In this document: positions 26,794 through 35,979 of the stretch, piece by piece
Numbering within the stretch: position 1 is the stretch's first letter
Layout of the letters: each line of letters starts with the position of its first letter
DNA from: an uncultured Clostridia bacterium
GTDB taxonomy: Bacteria > Bacillota > Clostridia > TANB77 > CAG-508
Assembly: GCA_944390285.1 (NCBI GenBank)
Contig: CALXPN010000007.1
Location: 1-58,777 of the forward strand
DNA: 58,777 nucleotides
Direction: 5' to 3'
Translations under genes and position numbers: made by a program
Notes under the pieces: generated by a model
The model's input: only the letters and a program-made list of their open reading frames with translations
Databases searched by the model: none
What the model was told of the DNA's origin: nothing

Positions 26794-27855
26794 ATGAAAA
26801 ATATATGGCAAAAAGATAAAATAAAAGGCATGGAATTAAAAAATAGAATTGTACGTTCTGCAACAAATGAACATTTAGGTACGATTGACGGTTGTATAAC
26901 AGATGATTATATTAAAGTCTATCATAATCTAGCAAAAAGTGGAGTAGGATTAATAATTACTTCACATATGGCAATTGATAAAAATCAAAGAGCTGATATT
27001 ACTCATATTTGTGTGAATGATAGTAGAAATAAAGAAAAACTAAAATTATTAACAAATACAGTGCATAAGTATGGTTCAAAAATAATTGCTCAAATTTCTT
27101 ATCCAGGTCATCATGGAAATAAAATTGAAGGACAAGTTACTAAAACACCAAGTGAAACAGATAATACTAAAGCTCTTTCAATAGAAGAGATTAAAGAATA
27201 TGTTAGAAGTTATGTAAAAACAATTGAACTCTTACAAACAGTTGGATTTGATGGAGTACAATTACACATGGCTCATGGATATTTATTAAGCGAATTTTTA
27301 GATCCATTTTATAATAACCGTACAGATAATTATGGAGGGAATGCAAATAACCGTTATCGAATTATTCATGAAATATTAACAGAAGCAACTAGTATTATAA
27401 AATCAAACTTTGTTATTATTGCTAAAATTGATACCGTATCAAAAAATGAAGATAGTAATTTTATTAATCAACAAATTGAAATATGTAAGTGGATGGAAAA
27501 GGATGGCATAGATGCTATTGAAATCAGTGGGAATAATTTTAAAAAATTAAATCAGTCAACACCATATTTTTTAGAGAATGCATTAAAGATAAGAAATAAA
27601 GTTAATATTCCAATAATTTTAGTTGGTGGTTTTAGAAATGTAAATCAGATGAATAATGCTTTAGAAAAAGGAATTGATTTTGTTTCTATGTGCCGTCCTT
27701 TTATAGCAGATGAAAATTTTGTTCAAAAATTAAAAAATAATGAAGAAAGCATATGTGTTAATTGTAATCAATGTTTTGAAATATTTAAAACACAGCATAA
27801 ACGTTGTGCTTTAAGAAAAGATATAATTCATCAATTAGAAATTAATTTTCCTTAA
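26794..27855 (+). CDS. NADH:flavin oxidoreductase (old yellow enzyme family)
   Basis: This 353-residue FMN-dependent TIM-barrel enzyme reduces activated C=C bonds. Typical OYE landmarks are LKNRIVRSATNEH, the active-site-like stretch GFDGVQLHMAHGYLLSEFLD, NNRTDNYGGNANNRYR and PIILVGGFRN. The C-terminal CVNCNQCFEIF has the cysteine pattern of the iron-sulfur site of larger 2,4-dienoyl-CoA reductase relatives. The flavodoxin-like second half of those is absent, so this is the short form. AAAGGATT precedes the ATG. It is monocistronic and followed by a terminator. The substrate is unknown. Confidence 0.9.
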   Translation: MKNIWQKDKIKGMELKNRIVRSATNEHLGTIDGCITDDYIKVYHNLAKSGVGLIITSHMAIDKNQRADITHICVNDSRNKEKLKLLTNTVHKYGSKIIAQISYPGHHGNKIEGQVTKTPSETDNTKALSIEEIKEYVRSYVKTIELLQTVGFDGVQLHMAHGYLLSEFLDPFYNNRTDNYGGNANNRYRIIHEILTEATSIIKSNFVIIAKIDTVSKNEDSNFINQQIEICKWMEKDGIDAIEISGNNFKKLNQSTPYFLENALKIRNKVNIPIILVGGFRNVNQMNNALEKGIDFVSMCRPFIADENFVQKLKNNEESICVNCNQCFEIFKTQHKRCALRKDIIHQLEINFP

Positions 27856-27950
27856 TATTAAATTAATTGTGCAAATAAAGAAAATGAATATAAGAATAGA
27901 TGTAGATATTTTTTTGTTTCATATCAATTGTAATACAAAAAGAAAACGAT

Positions 27951-27980
27951 AAAACAGGGAATTTACCTTGTTTTTTTTTC
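27951..27980 (+). terminator. Terminator between the OYE gene and uvrB
   Basis: AAAACAGG and CCTTGTTTT form an imperfect stem (one bulge), followed by nine T. Confidence 0.6.
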
Positions 27981-28061
27981 AAAAAAATGATATAAATAAT
28001 ATGTCTTACGTAAATTTTTAAAACTTATATAAAACATAATAAAAATATATACGGAGGAAAT

Positions 28062-30024
28062 ATGTTCAAAATTCATTCAGAATATAAGCCAACTGGTGAT
28101 CAACCACAAGCAATTGAATATTTATCTAATGGAATAAAAGAAGGTAAAAGATTCCAAACTTTACTTGGTGTTACAGGTTCTCGGAAAAACTTTTACAATG
28201 GCAAATATAATAGAAAAAGTTCAAAGACCAACACTAGTACTTGCACACAACAAGACTTTAGCAGGTCAACTATATTCAGAATTTAAGGAATTTTTTCCAG
28301 AAAATCGAGTTGAGTATTTTGTTTCATATTATGATTATTACCAACCAGAAGCATATATTGCCTCTTCAGATACTTATATAGAAAAGGATGCTTCTATTAA
28401 TGATGAAATAGATAAACTTCGTCACTCTGCAACAGCTTCACTATTTGAAACTAGAGATGTAATTGTAGTTGCTTCTGTTTCATGTATATATGGTTTAGGA
28501 GATCCAATTGATTATGAAAATATGATTGTTTCACTAAGACCTGGTATGGAAAAAGATAGAAATGAAATAATGAAAAAACTAGTTAATATGCAATATACTA
28601 GAAATGAGATGGATTTTAAAAGAGGAACTTTTAGAGCAAAAGGCGATATTTTAGAAATTTATCCATCTAACCAAGAAGAAACAGCCATAAGAGTAGAATT
28701 TTGGGGTGAAGAAATTGAAAAAATATCTGAAATAAATCCATTAACAGGAAAAGCAACTGGAACAAGAGAACATGTTATGATATATCCAAATTCTCACTAT
28801 GTAACAAGCAAAGATAAACTTGAAAGAGCTTTAGAAACAATAGAAAAGGAAATGGAAGAAAGAGTAGAATATTTTAAGGCAAATAAAAAATTAATTGAAG
28901 CTCAACGTATAGAAGAAAGAACTAATTTTGATATTGAAATGTTAAAAGAAACAGGATTTTGTCAAGGAATAGAAAACTATTCAAGACATATTAGTGGAAG
29001 AGAAGCAGGAAGTCCACCATATACACTATTTGATTATTTTCCAGATGATTTTTTATTACTTATAGATGAATCACATGCGACAATTCCACAAGTGAGGGCA
29101 ATGTATAATGGAGATAGAGCAAGAAAAGAATCTTTAGTAAATTATGGATTTAGATTACCATCTGCATTTGATAATAGACCACTTAAATTTGAAGAATTTG
29201 AAGAAAGAATAAATCAATGTATATTTGTTAGTGCAACACCAGCTGAGTATGAAAAAACTCATAGTAAAGATAATGTTGTTGAGCAAATTATACGTCCAAC
29301 AGGACTTTTAGATCCTAAAATAGAAGTAAAACCAACAGAAAATCAAATAGATGATTTAATGGAACAAATTGCAGTGCAAGTTGAAAAAGGTGATAGAGTT
29401 CTAGTTACAACACTTACTAAAAAAATGGCAGAAGATTTAACAGCATTTCTTAGAAATGCAGGAATTAGAGTTCGTTATATGCATTCAGAAATTAAAGCCT
29501 TAGAGAGAATGGAAATAATAAGAGATTTGCGTATAGGAGAATTTGATGTATTAGTAGGTATAAATCTTTTAAGAGAAGGGTTAGATATTCCAGAAGTTTC
29601 ACTTGTTGCAATCTTGGATGCTGATAAAGAAGGATTTTTACGTTCTGAGCGTTCATTAATACAAACAATTGGTCGTGCTGCAAGAAATACAGAAGGAAGA
29701 GTTATAATGTATGCAGATGAACTTACAGAATCTATGGAAAAAGCAATTTCAGAAACAAATAGGAGAAGGGCAATTCAAGAAAAATATAATGAGGAACATG
29801 GAATAACTCCTCAAACTATCAGAAAATCTGTAAGAGATACTATTAAAGCAACAATAGTTGAAGATATTCAAAGTGAATACGATATTAATGAAAATCAATC
29901 AGTTGAAGACATTATTTCTAAACTTACAGATGAAATGCTTAAATATGCTAAAAATATGGAATTTGAAAAAGCAGCTGAATTAAGAGACAAAATAAAAGAA
30001 TTAGAAAACTTATCTAATAATTAA
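28062..30024 (+). CDS. uvrB: Excinuclease ABC subunit B, split by an extra C inside the Walker A motif
   Basis: UvrB is the damage-verifying helicase-like subunit of nucleotide excision repair. It starts at ATG 28062 after GGAGG. The upstream frame reads [10 protein letters not shown], meets CGG at 28182-28184 and ends 33 codons later. Dropping C28182 gives [16 protein letters not shown], the exact P-loop (Gly36-Thr43), and an open frame to 30024. All later landmarks are normal: [13 protein letters not shown] (beta-hairpin region), [12 protein letters not shown], the GLDIPEV motif and a C-terminal UVR domain ([14 protein letters not shown]). The rejoined length is 653 residues. Without a shift no ATPase is made. 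The gene is otherwise undegraded, which argues for an active readthrough mechanism or a sequence error. Confidence 0.93.
28182..28185 (+). other. Extra-C / CGG +1 frameshift site (uvrB P-loop)
   Basis: GGT TCT CGG AAA in the upstream frame becomes GGT TCT GGA AAA ACT when C28182 is skipped, giving the invariant Gly-Ser-Gly-Lys-Thr. Confidence 0.85.
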
Positions 30025-30036
30025 TTGAGGTATGAG

Positions 30037-30409
30037 ATGGAATATTTATATTTAAAATGGTTTGATTATGAAAATAATAAAAAATATTTAGTTGGTGCAC
30101 TTTTTAGAGATAAACGGCAGAGGCAAATATTATTTTAAATTAAGTAAAAACCATGTAGAAAAAGCTTTAAAAGAAGGTGTATATATAAAAGAAATATTGC
30201 CTTTTCAAGATTTAGATAAAATTTATGAAAGTTCTGAAATTTTTCCTATTTTTAAAATAAGATTACCAGATTTAAGTAGATATTCTGAAAAAGAAAAGAA
30301 AATTATGTTAGATGAACTAAATATGGAAGAATATGATGAATTTATTTTCCTAGAAAAAACAAAAGGAATATTGTTAACAGATAAATTTATAATAGAAAAA
30401 GAGAAATAA
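30037..30409 (+). CDS. Small unknown protein, split by an extra C at an in-frame CGG
   Basis: The start is ATG 30037, with GAGG seven bases upstream and 12 bases after the uvrB stop. Frame 0 reads MEYLYLKWFDYENNKKYLVG then ALFRDK, meets CGG at 30115-30117 and stops six codons later. Dropping C30115 joins DK to GRGKYYFKLSKNHVEKALKE and runs to 30409, a 123-residue soluble protein. The halves belong together: the first has no other continuation and the second has no start of its own. Segments such as YESSEIFPIFKIRLPDLSR recall HipA-N-terminal-like proteins, but I do not assign a family. It shares a transcript with uvrB, so two consecutive genes here need the same shift. Confidence 0.7.
30115..30118 (+). 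other. Extra-C / CGG +1 frameshift site (gene after uvrB)
   Basis: GAT AAA CGG CAG becomes GAT AAA GGC AGA when C30115 is skipped, reading Asp-Lys-Gly-Arg. Confidence 0.75.
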
Positions 30410-30419
30410 AAAATAAGGA

Positions 30420-30460
30420 AAAACAGGCGATTCCCTTTAAAAGGGAATTGCCTGTTTTAT
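30420..30460 (+). terminator. Strong bidirectional terminator between the uvrB unit and purC
   Basis: AAAACAGGC and ATTCCCTTT pair with AAAGGGAAT and GCCTGTTTT. A/T tracts on both sides suit transcripts converging from both strands. Confidence 0.9.
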
Positions 30461-30500
30461 TATTGTACCGGTTTTGAAACCTTTAAAACAAATTGAAAGG

Positions 30501-31607
30501 TTAATTAGGATTGTTCAAATATCCTGCAATCTCTTTCTGTGTGGATTCCTCAAGCATTCCAGATACTAACTTTTCCGCCTCAGACCATTCATACATAATA
30601 CGATTAAACATGGCAAGAGCATTTTCTTTAAAAAGTTGTTGGTAGATATCTGTATAGATATCACCAGCTTCCCTCAGGAGATTTTCCGGAAGTTCTGGAG
30701 GGGTGCTACCCTCATTCCAGCCAAAATTGGAAGAACAAATTTCTTTTATGGAATTCTTATCTATTTCCTGAATACTTCCAGTTTCGTAAGCAGACATATC
30801 CCAGAATCTTGCAGAATCTGGAGTGAAGATTTCATCTACCAGAACCACTTCAAAAATTCCGCTTTTTACATCGAAATGCAAACCAAACTCAAGTTTAGCA
30901 TCTGCGATGATAATTCCTCTTTCAAGAGCATACTTATACGCAAAATTATATGCTCTTAAAGAGATTTCCTGAATATCATATGCTATGTCTTCTGAGATAT
31001 ATTCTATCTTATCTTCTGTGAGATATAGTTCTTCATCAGACATATGTTTTTCTGAAACAAGAATATCTTTCAAGAAATCCTGAATTACTTCAAGGCTTTC
31101 TTTAAAAGTGATACATCTTGTCTTACCATCTGCCATCTTTATTTTGGGAGTATAGATGGGTTTAGTAAGTTTATCGCCATTTTTGAGTCCAGCAGGTAAT
31201 GTGTTACCAAACATCTCACGAGGAGTTTGTCCGTTTATATACAGCTCCCAACTAGGAGAATCTGTGACATATCCTCTAACTACAGATATAATAGGTAATA
31301 CTTTATAGTTTTCTACAACCATACAGCTTCCAATCATATCTGTAGTCGCACCAAGGAGTATCATTCTCTTCGGATCTGTAGTTATAATATGATTTTTAAT
31401 ACCTTCTTTTTGCAGAAGGTCAAACCACTTTATACTCATTTGATTGAGTATAATTCCCTTGTTCGGAATTTCTCCTGGAAAACGCTGCTCTCCAAGATAG
31501 AACCTATCTGACCTGTTAAGGAAAAGCCAGTCTGGTTCTCCTAATATCCGGTAGATATCACAAACTCTACCTTGGCCAACGAGTTCCAATTCTTTTACGT
31601 TTGCCAT
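30501..31607 (-). CDS. purC: Phosphoribosylaminoimidazole-succinocarboxamide synthase (SAICAR synthetase)
   Basis: PurC joins aspartate to CAIR with ATP in purine synthesis. The 368-residue protein is of the long SAICAR synthetase type. Family landmarks are the GQGRVCDIY start, RGYVTDSPSW and the C-terminal IIIADAKLEFGLHFD and VLVDEIFTPDSARFW. It stands alone, convergent with the uvrB unit, with no other pur gene in the window. Its composition is clearly less AT-rich than its neighbours (many CC, GG, GCA and CTC codons), which suggests horizontal acquisition. One in-frame CGG (31548-31550, complement strand) codes residue 20, a variable position, and reading continues in frame. GAGAGGATATATT precedes the ATG. 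Confidence 0.9.
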   Translation of the reverse strand: MANVKELELVGQGRVCDIYRILGEPDWLFLNRSDRFYLGEQRFPGEIPNKGIILNQMSIKWFDLLQKEGIKNHIITTDPKRMILLGATTDMIGSCMVVENYKVLPIISVVRGYVTDSPSWELYINGQTPREMFGNTLPAGLKNGDKLTKPIYTPKIKMADGKTRCITFKESLEVIQDFLKDILVSEKHMSDEELYLTEDKIEYISEDIAYDIQEISLRAYNFAYKYALERGIIIADAKLEFGLHFDVKSGIFEVVLVDEIFTPDSARFWDMSAYETGSIQEIDKNSIKEICSSNFGWNEGSTPPELPENLLREAGDIYTDIYQQLFKENALAMFNRIMYEWSEAEKLVSGMLEESTQKEIAGYLNNPN

Positions 31608-31650
31608 AATATATCCTCTCTTTCTGTTTTTTTTTCAAAACCATAAACAT

Positions 31651-31680
31651 TTAACATCCACTATTAAAGTGTATTGTCAA
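31651..31680 (-). promoter_or_regulatory. Probable purC promoter
   Basis: On the minus strand TTGACA (complement of 31675-31680) is followed after 18 bases by TGTTAA (complement of 31651-31656). The start codon is about 45 bases further on. Confidence 0.5.
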
Positions 31681-31864
31681 AATGCCATGATTCTTGAATA
31701 TGGTTATTATACATCGATTTTAGAAAAAAGTAAATAAAAATATATAAATTAGTATACAAACTTTTGTTTTTATGATATAATTACATTTGTTTTGTGAAAA
31801 TAAATATAAAGTTATTTAAAACATTTATATCAAAAAAATTGCATATTTTAAAAGGGGTAATAAA

Positions 31865-34693
31865 ATGAATGATAAGATAATTATAAGAGGTGCCAAAGAG
31901 CATAATCTAAAAAACATAAATGTAGATATTCCGAAAAATAAACTTGTGGTTGTAACAGGTTTATCTGGTTCTGGAAAATCATCTCTTGCATTTGATACTA
32001 TATATGCCGAAGGACAAAGAAGATATGTAGAAAGTTTATCATCATATGCAAGACAATTTTTAGGAATTATGGAAAAACCAGATGTAGAAAGTATAGATGG
32101 ATTATCTCCAGCCATTTCTATAGATCAAAAAACTACTTCTAAAAATCCTCGTTCAACAGTTGGAACAGTTACAGAGATTTATGATTTTTTACGTTTATTA
32201 TATGCAAGAATAGGAGTACCTTATTGTCCAAAATGTGGTAGAAAAATTGAAAAACAAACAGTAGATCAAATAGTAGATTCAGTTTTAAATTTAGAAATTG
32301 GAACTAGAATTCAAATTCTAGCACCTATAGTAAGAGGAAAAAAAGGAGAATTTACTAAATTATTAGAAAATATGCAAAAAGAAGGTTTTGTGAGATGTAA
32401 AATAGATGGTGAAACTTATGAACTTTCTGATGATATAAATTTAGATAGAAATAAAAAACATAATATAGATATTATTGTTGATAGATTAGTAGTAAAACCA
32501 GAAATTAGAAATAGGCTTTCAGAATCTATAGAAACAGCGATGAAACATTCAAATAGTTTAGTAAAAGTAGAAATACCTAAAAAAGGTGAGAAATTATTTA
32601 GTGGAAATTATGCATGTCCTGATTGTAATATAAGTTTTGAAGAATTATCTCCTAGAATGTTTTCTTTTAACAATCCTTTTGGAGCATGTCCTGATTGTAC
32701 AGGAATAGGTTATATTATGAGAATGGATGAAGATTTAATTATACCAGATAAATCTAAAACACTATATGATGGTGTAAAAGCATTTGGCTCAAGTACACTG
32801 AAAAAAGGTGATACTATGGCAAGGATGTATTTTGAAAGTATAGGTAAACATTATGGAATTAATATAAAAAATAAACCTATTAAAAAACTTCCTAGAGAAT
32901 TTTTAGAAAAAATTCTTTATGGAACAGGTGATGAAGAAATAGATTTTAGATATGAATCACCATCAGGTGTAAGAGAATTTACTCAAAGTTTTGAAGGTGT
33001 TTTACCAACACTTGATAGAAGATATAGAGAAACAAAATCTGATGGAATGAGAAGATTTTATGAAATGTACATGAGCAATAGTCCATGTCATACATGTAAT
33101 GGAAAAAGATTAAGACCAGAAGTATTGGCAATTAAAGTTGGAGATAAAAACATTAGTGAAATTACAGATTTATCAATAACTAAACTAAAAGAGTATTTAA
33201 ATAGTTTAGAATTGAGTGAAAAAGATAGAATGATTGCTGATGTGATTTTAAGAGAAATAAATTCACGATTACAATTTTTAATTGATGTAGGACTTGAATA
33301 TTTGACATTATCTAGAAGTGCTGGAACACTTTCTGGTGGTGAGGCACAACGTATTAGACTTGCAACTCAAATCGGTTCTGGACTTTCAGGAGTATTGTAT
33401 ATACTAGATGAACCAAGTATTGGACTTCATCAAAGAGATAATGATAGACTATTAGCAACATTAAAAAAATTACGAGATTTAGGAAATACATTAATTGTTG
33501 TAGAGCATGATGAAGATACAATGTATGCAGCAGATCAAATTATAGATATAGGTCCTGGTGCTGGTGTTCATGGAGGGAATGTGATTGCACAAGGAACAGC
33601 AGAGGAAATTAAAAAAATAGATAATTCAATAACAGGAAGATATTTAAGTGGAAAAGAAAAAATAAAAGTACCTAAAAAAAGAAGAAAATCAAATGGTAAA
33701 TGTATTGAGATAATAGGTGCAAAAGAAAATAATTTAAAAGATGTAACAGTAAAAATTCCACTAGGAGTATTTAATTGTGTTACAGGTGTTTCTGGTTCAG
33801 GAAAATCAACATTAGTTAATGAAGTTTTATATAAAAATCTTGCAAAAGAATTAAATGGTTCTAATGAAAAACCAGGAAAATGTACAAAAATAAAAGGATT
33901 AGAAAATATTGATAAAATCATAAATATAGATCAATCACCAATAGGAAGAACTCCTCGTTCTAATCCTGCAACATATACAGGTGTATTTGATATTATTCGT
34001 GATATCTTTGCTGAAACAAATGAGGCAAAGATGAAAGGATATCAAAAAGGTAGATTTAGTTTTAATGTTGAAGGTGGAAGATGTGAAGCTTGTCAAGGTG
34101 ATGGAGTTTTAAAAATAGAGATGAATTTCTTGCCAGATATTTATGTACCTTGTGAAGTATGTAAAGGTAAGAGATATAATAGAGAAACTTTAGAAGTAAA
34201 ATATAAAGGAAAAAATATTTCAGATGTATTGGAAATGACTGTAGAAGAAGCTTTAGAGTTTTTTAACAATATACCAAGAATAAAACAAAAAATTCAAACT
34301 TTAAGTGATGTAGGATTAGGATATATAAAACTAGGACAACCTTCAACAACATTATCTGGTGGTGAAGCACAAAGAGTTAAACTTGCAACAGAACTTTCTA
34401 AAAGGGCAACTGGAAAAACATTATATATTCTTGATGAACCAACAACAGGTCTACATATAGCAGATGTTCATAAATTAGTAGATATATTACAAAGACTAGT
34501 AGATACAGGTAATACTATTCTAGTTATAGAACATAATTTAGATTTAATAAAAACAGCAGATCATATAATAGATTTAGGACCTGAAGGTGGAGATAATGGT
34601 GGAGAAGTGATAGCAATTGGAACACCAGAACAAATTTGTAAAAATGAAAAATCATATACAGGAAAATTTTTAAAAAAATATTTAGATTTATAA
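31865..34693 (+). CDS. uvrA: Excinuclease ABC subunit A
   Basis: UvrA recognises DNA damage and loads UvrB. The 942-residue length and layout are standard. The first ABC half has [15 protein letters not shown] and the signature [15 protein letters not shown]. The insertion zinc finger has YCPKCGRK. The second half has [15 protein letters not shown], the CEACQGDG zinc site, the [13 protein letters not shown] signature and LDEPTTGLH. The start is supported by AAGGGG. It reads in one unbroken frame with no in-frame CGG, unlike uvrB 1.8 kb upstream. The usual uvrB-uvrA adjacency is interrupted by the small unknown gene and the acquired purC. No clear LexA box was found upstream of either gene. 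Confidence 0.97.
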   Translation: MNDKIIIRGAKEHNLKNINVDIPKNKLVVVTGLSGSGKSSLAFDTIYAEGQRRYVESLSSYARQFLGIMEKPDVESIDGLSPAISIDQKTTSKNPRSTVGTVTEIYDFLRLLYARIGVPYCPKCGRKIEKQTVDQIVDSVLNLEIGTRIQILAPIVRGKKGEFTKLLENMQKEGFVRCKIDGETYELSDDINLDRNKKHNIDIIVDRLVVKPEIRNRLSESIETAMKHSNSLVKVEIPKKGEKLFSGNYACPDCNISFEELSPRMFSFNNPFGACPDCTGIGYIMRMDEDLIIPDKSKTLYDGVKAFGSSTLKKGDTMARMYFESIGKHYGINIKNKPIKKLPREFLEKILYGTGDEEIDFRYESPSGVREFTQSFEGVLPTLDRRYRETKSDGMRRFYEMYMSNSPCHTCNGKRLRPEVLAIKVGDKNISEITDLSITKLKEYLNSLELSEKDRMIADVILREINSRLQFLIDVGLEYLTLSRSAGTLSGGEAQRIRLATQIGSGLSGVLYILDEPSIGLHQRDNDRLLATLKKLRDLGNTLIVVEHDEDTMYAADQIIDIGPGAGVHGGNVIAQGTAEEIKKIDNSITGRYLSGKEKIKVPKKRRKSNGKCIEIIGAKENNLKDVTVKIPLGVFNCVTGVSGSGKSTLVNEVLYKNLAKELNGSNEKPGKCTKIKGLENIDKIINIDQSPIGRTPRSNPATYTGVFDIIRDIFAETNEAKMKGYQKGRFSFNVEGGRCEACQGDGVLKIEMNFLPDIYVPCEVCKGKRYNRETLEVKYKGKNISDVLEMTVEEALEFFNNIPRIKQKIQTLSDVGLGYIKLGQPSTTLSGGEAQRVKLATELSKRATGKTLYILDEPTTGLHIADVHKLVDILQRLVDTGNTILVIEHNLDLIKTADHIIDLGPEGGDNGGEVIAIGTPEQICKNEKSYTGKFLKKYLDL

Positions 34694-34704
34694 TTAAATA
34701 TTAT

Positions 34705-34736
34705 AAAAACCTCTTCAAATTTGAAGAGGTTTTTTC
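34705..34736 (+). terminator. Terminator after uvrA
   Basis: AAAAACCTCTTCAAA is directly followed by its complement TTTGAAGAGGTTTTT and more T. Confidence 0.9.
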
Positions 34737-34841
34737 TTAAATAGTATCTAATTAAACAAATCTAATTTACTTAAAATAAGTATAAAAGAAAATTAAATAT
34801 TAAAAAATATTTAAATTGCTTAAAAAGTCACTATTTAAAAA

Positions 34842-34916
34842 CTAATTTTTGTTTGTGTTGTCATTATTATTGTTGTTATTGTTATTAGATCCTTTAGATT
34901 TATTCTTTTTTGACAT
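34842..34916 (-). CDS. 24-residue Asn-rich small protein
   Basis: This minus-strand frame encodes MSKKNKSKGSNNNNNNNNDN then TNKN. A very strong ribosome site (AAAGGAGG) lies nine bases before the ATG, much better than expected by chance, so it is probably translated. The Lys/Ser head and Asn-rich tail recall small spore-core or coat-associated peptides, but no family is assigned. The region around it (34737-35091) holds nothing else recognised. Confidence 0.6.
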   Translation of the reverse strand: MSKKNKSKGSNNNNNNNNDNTNKN

Positions 34917-35091
34917 CTAAGAAGCACCTCCTTTGATACTCTTAAAGAAAATTAAATTATAAAAAATAATTTAATTGATAATAGTATTTTCAAAAACAAA
35001 AAATTTATTCATTTGTTTATAAAAAAGAAATACAAATGTAATTGTATAAAAAAAATTATATTGTTATAATAATTTTATTAAGGGGGATTTT

Positions 35092-35838
35092 ATGGAAAAT
35101 ATAGACTTTAAAACAATTATATTAATTTTAATAATTATAGCAATTATAAGTGGTTCAATTTTTCTTATGACAAATTTTATAAAATCAAATAATTTATTAG
35201 GAAAGGCTGAACAAAATGATTTTCAAGTTATGATGGATAATACTTCTGATACTCAAAAACGAATTGTACAACAAAAAACTACTACTAAAACGAATCAAAA
35301 TGTTTTACCTAGTGAGCCTGCAAATAATCCTTTACCATCAGGTTTTGAAGTAAATAATCTTCCACCAATTTCTATTGAAGATTTTAAAAGAGTTCAAAAA
35401 AAACATGAGGGTTTATATCCAATTACTTTACATTACTATACTCCACATTCATGGGATGTTAGTGGATATACTTATCCAGGTGTAAATATTTCTTTAAATT
35501 ATAAAACAGGGATTATTGAACTATCTGAATATATAAGTACTAATGAAGATATAACATACGAATTACTTTTAGAAAGATTTATAGAAAAAGAAAGAAACAA
35601 TTCATCAACTCCAAATTCATTAGCATTTTCTTTTAGAAATCTCGAATTAGAAGATCGAACACTTTCTTTAGTTGAGAAAACTGTAACATACAAGACTATA
35701 GAACCAGGTGCTGTAACAAATTATTTAGTTTTAGTAAAAAATGGTTATGTGTGTTATATAGAAATATCTGGAATAACAGAAGAATCTCGTAGTGATGCAG
35801 ATAAGGTTTTTTCTTCTTTTTATGTTACTTTACAATAA
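35092..35838 (+). CDS. Membrane-anchored unknown protein
   Basis: The protein has 248 residues. An N-terminal helix (about 9-28, IILILIIIAIISGSIFLMTN) is followed by a polar Thr/Asn/Pro linker (about 55-85). A ~160-residue domain rich in aromatic and beta-strand segments follows (YPITLHYYTPHSWDVSGY, then VNISLNYKTGIIELSEYI). No lipobox or known motif is present. It is likely extracytoplasmic. GGGGGATTTT precedes the ATG. The gene is monocistronic. The partial copy of the next gene's ribosome-site complement just after its stop may matter for that gene rather than this one. Confidence 0.65.
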   Translation: MENIDFKTIILILIIIAIISGSIFLMTNFIKSNNLLGKAEQNDFQVMMDNTSDTQKRIVQQKTTTKTNQNVLPSEPANNPLPSGFEVNNLPPISIEDFKRVQKKHEGLYPITLHYYTPHSWDVSGYTYPGVNISLNYKTGIIELSEYISTNEDITYELLLERFIEKERNNSSTPNSLAFSFRNLELEDRTLSLVEKTVTYKTIEPGAVTNYLVLVKNGYVCYIEISGITEESRSDADKVFSSFYVTLQ

Positions 35839-35979
35839 AAAGCTCCTATTTAAATATAAAATTAGTTACATAACATTCACAAAATTGACATAATATGTAA
35901 AAAATGGTATAATATATTGGTATTGTGATATAAAGTATTGTATAAAATTTCTATATTATACTCTAAATAGGAGGAATCT

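Noticed and set aside
27981..28061. LexA/SOS box upstream of uvrB
   Set aside because: No CGAAC-N4-GTTCG-like or GAAC-N4-GTTT-like palindrome was found there or before uvrA.
29755..29775. Reassignment of AGG instead of CGG
   Set aside because: AGG occurs at the arginine positions of the conserved UvrB segment ETNRRRAIQ, so it is a normal Arg codon here.
28165..30024. uvrB starting at an internal codon after the break
   Set aside because: No ribosome site is present, and such a start would lose the N-terminus and half of the P-loop region; the upstream part is clearly uvrB.
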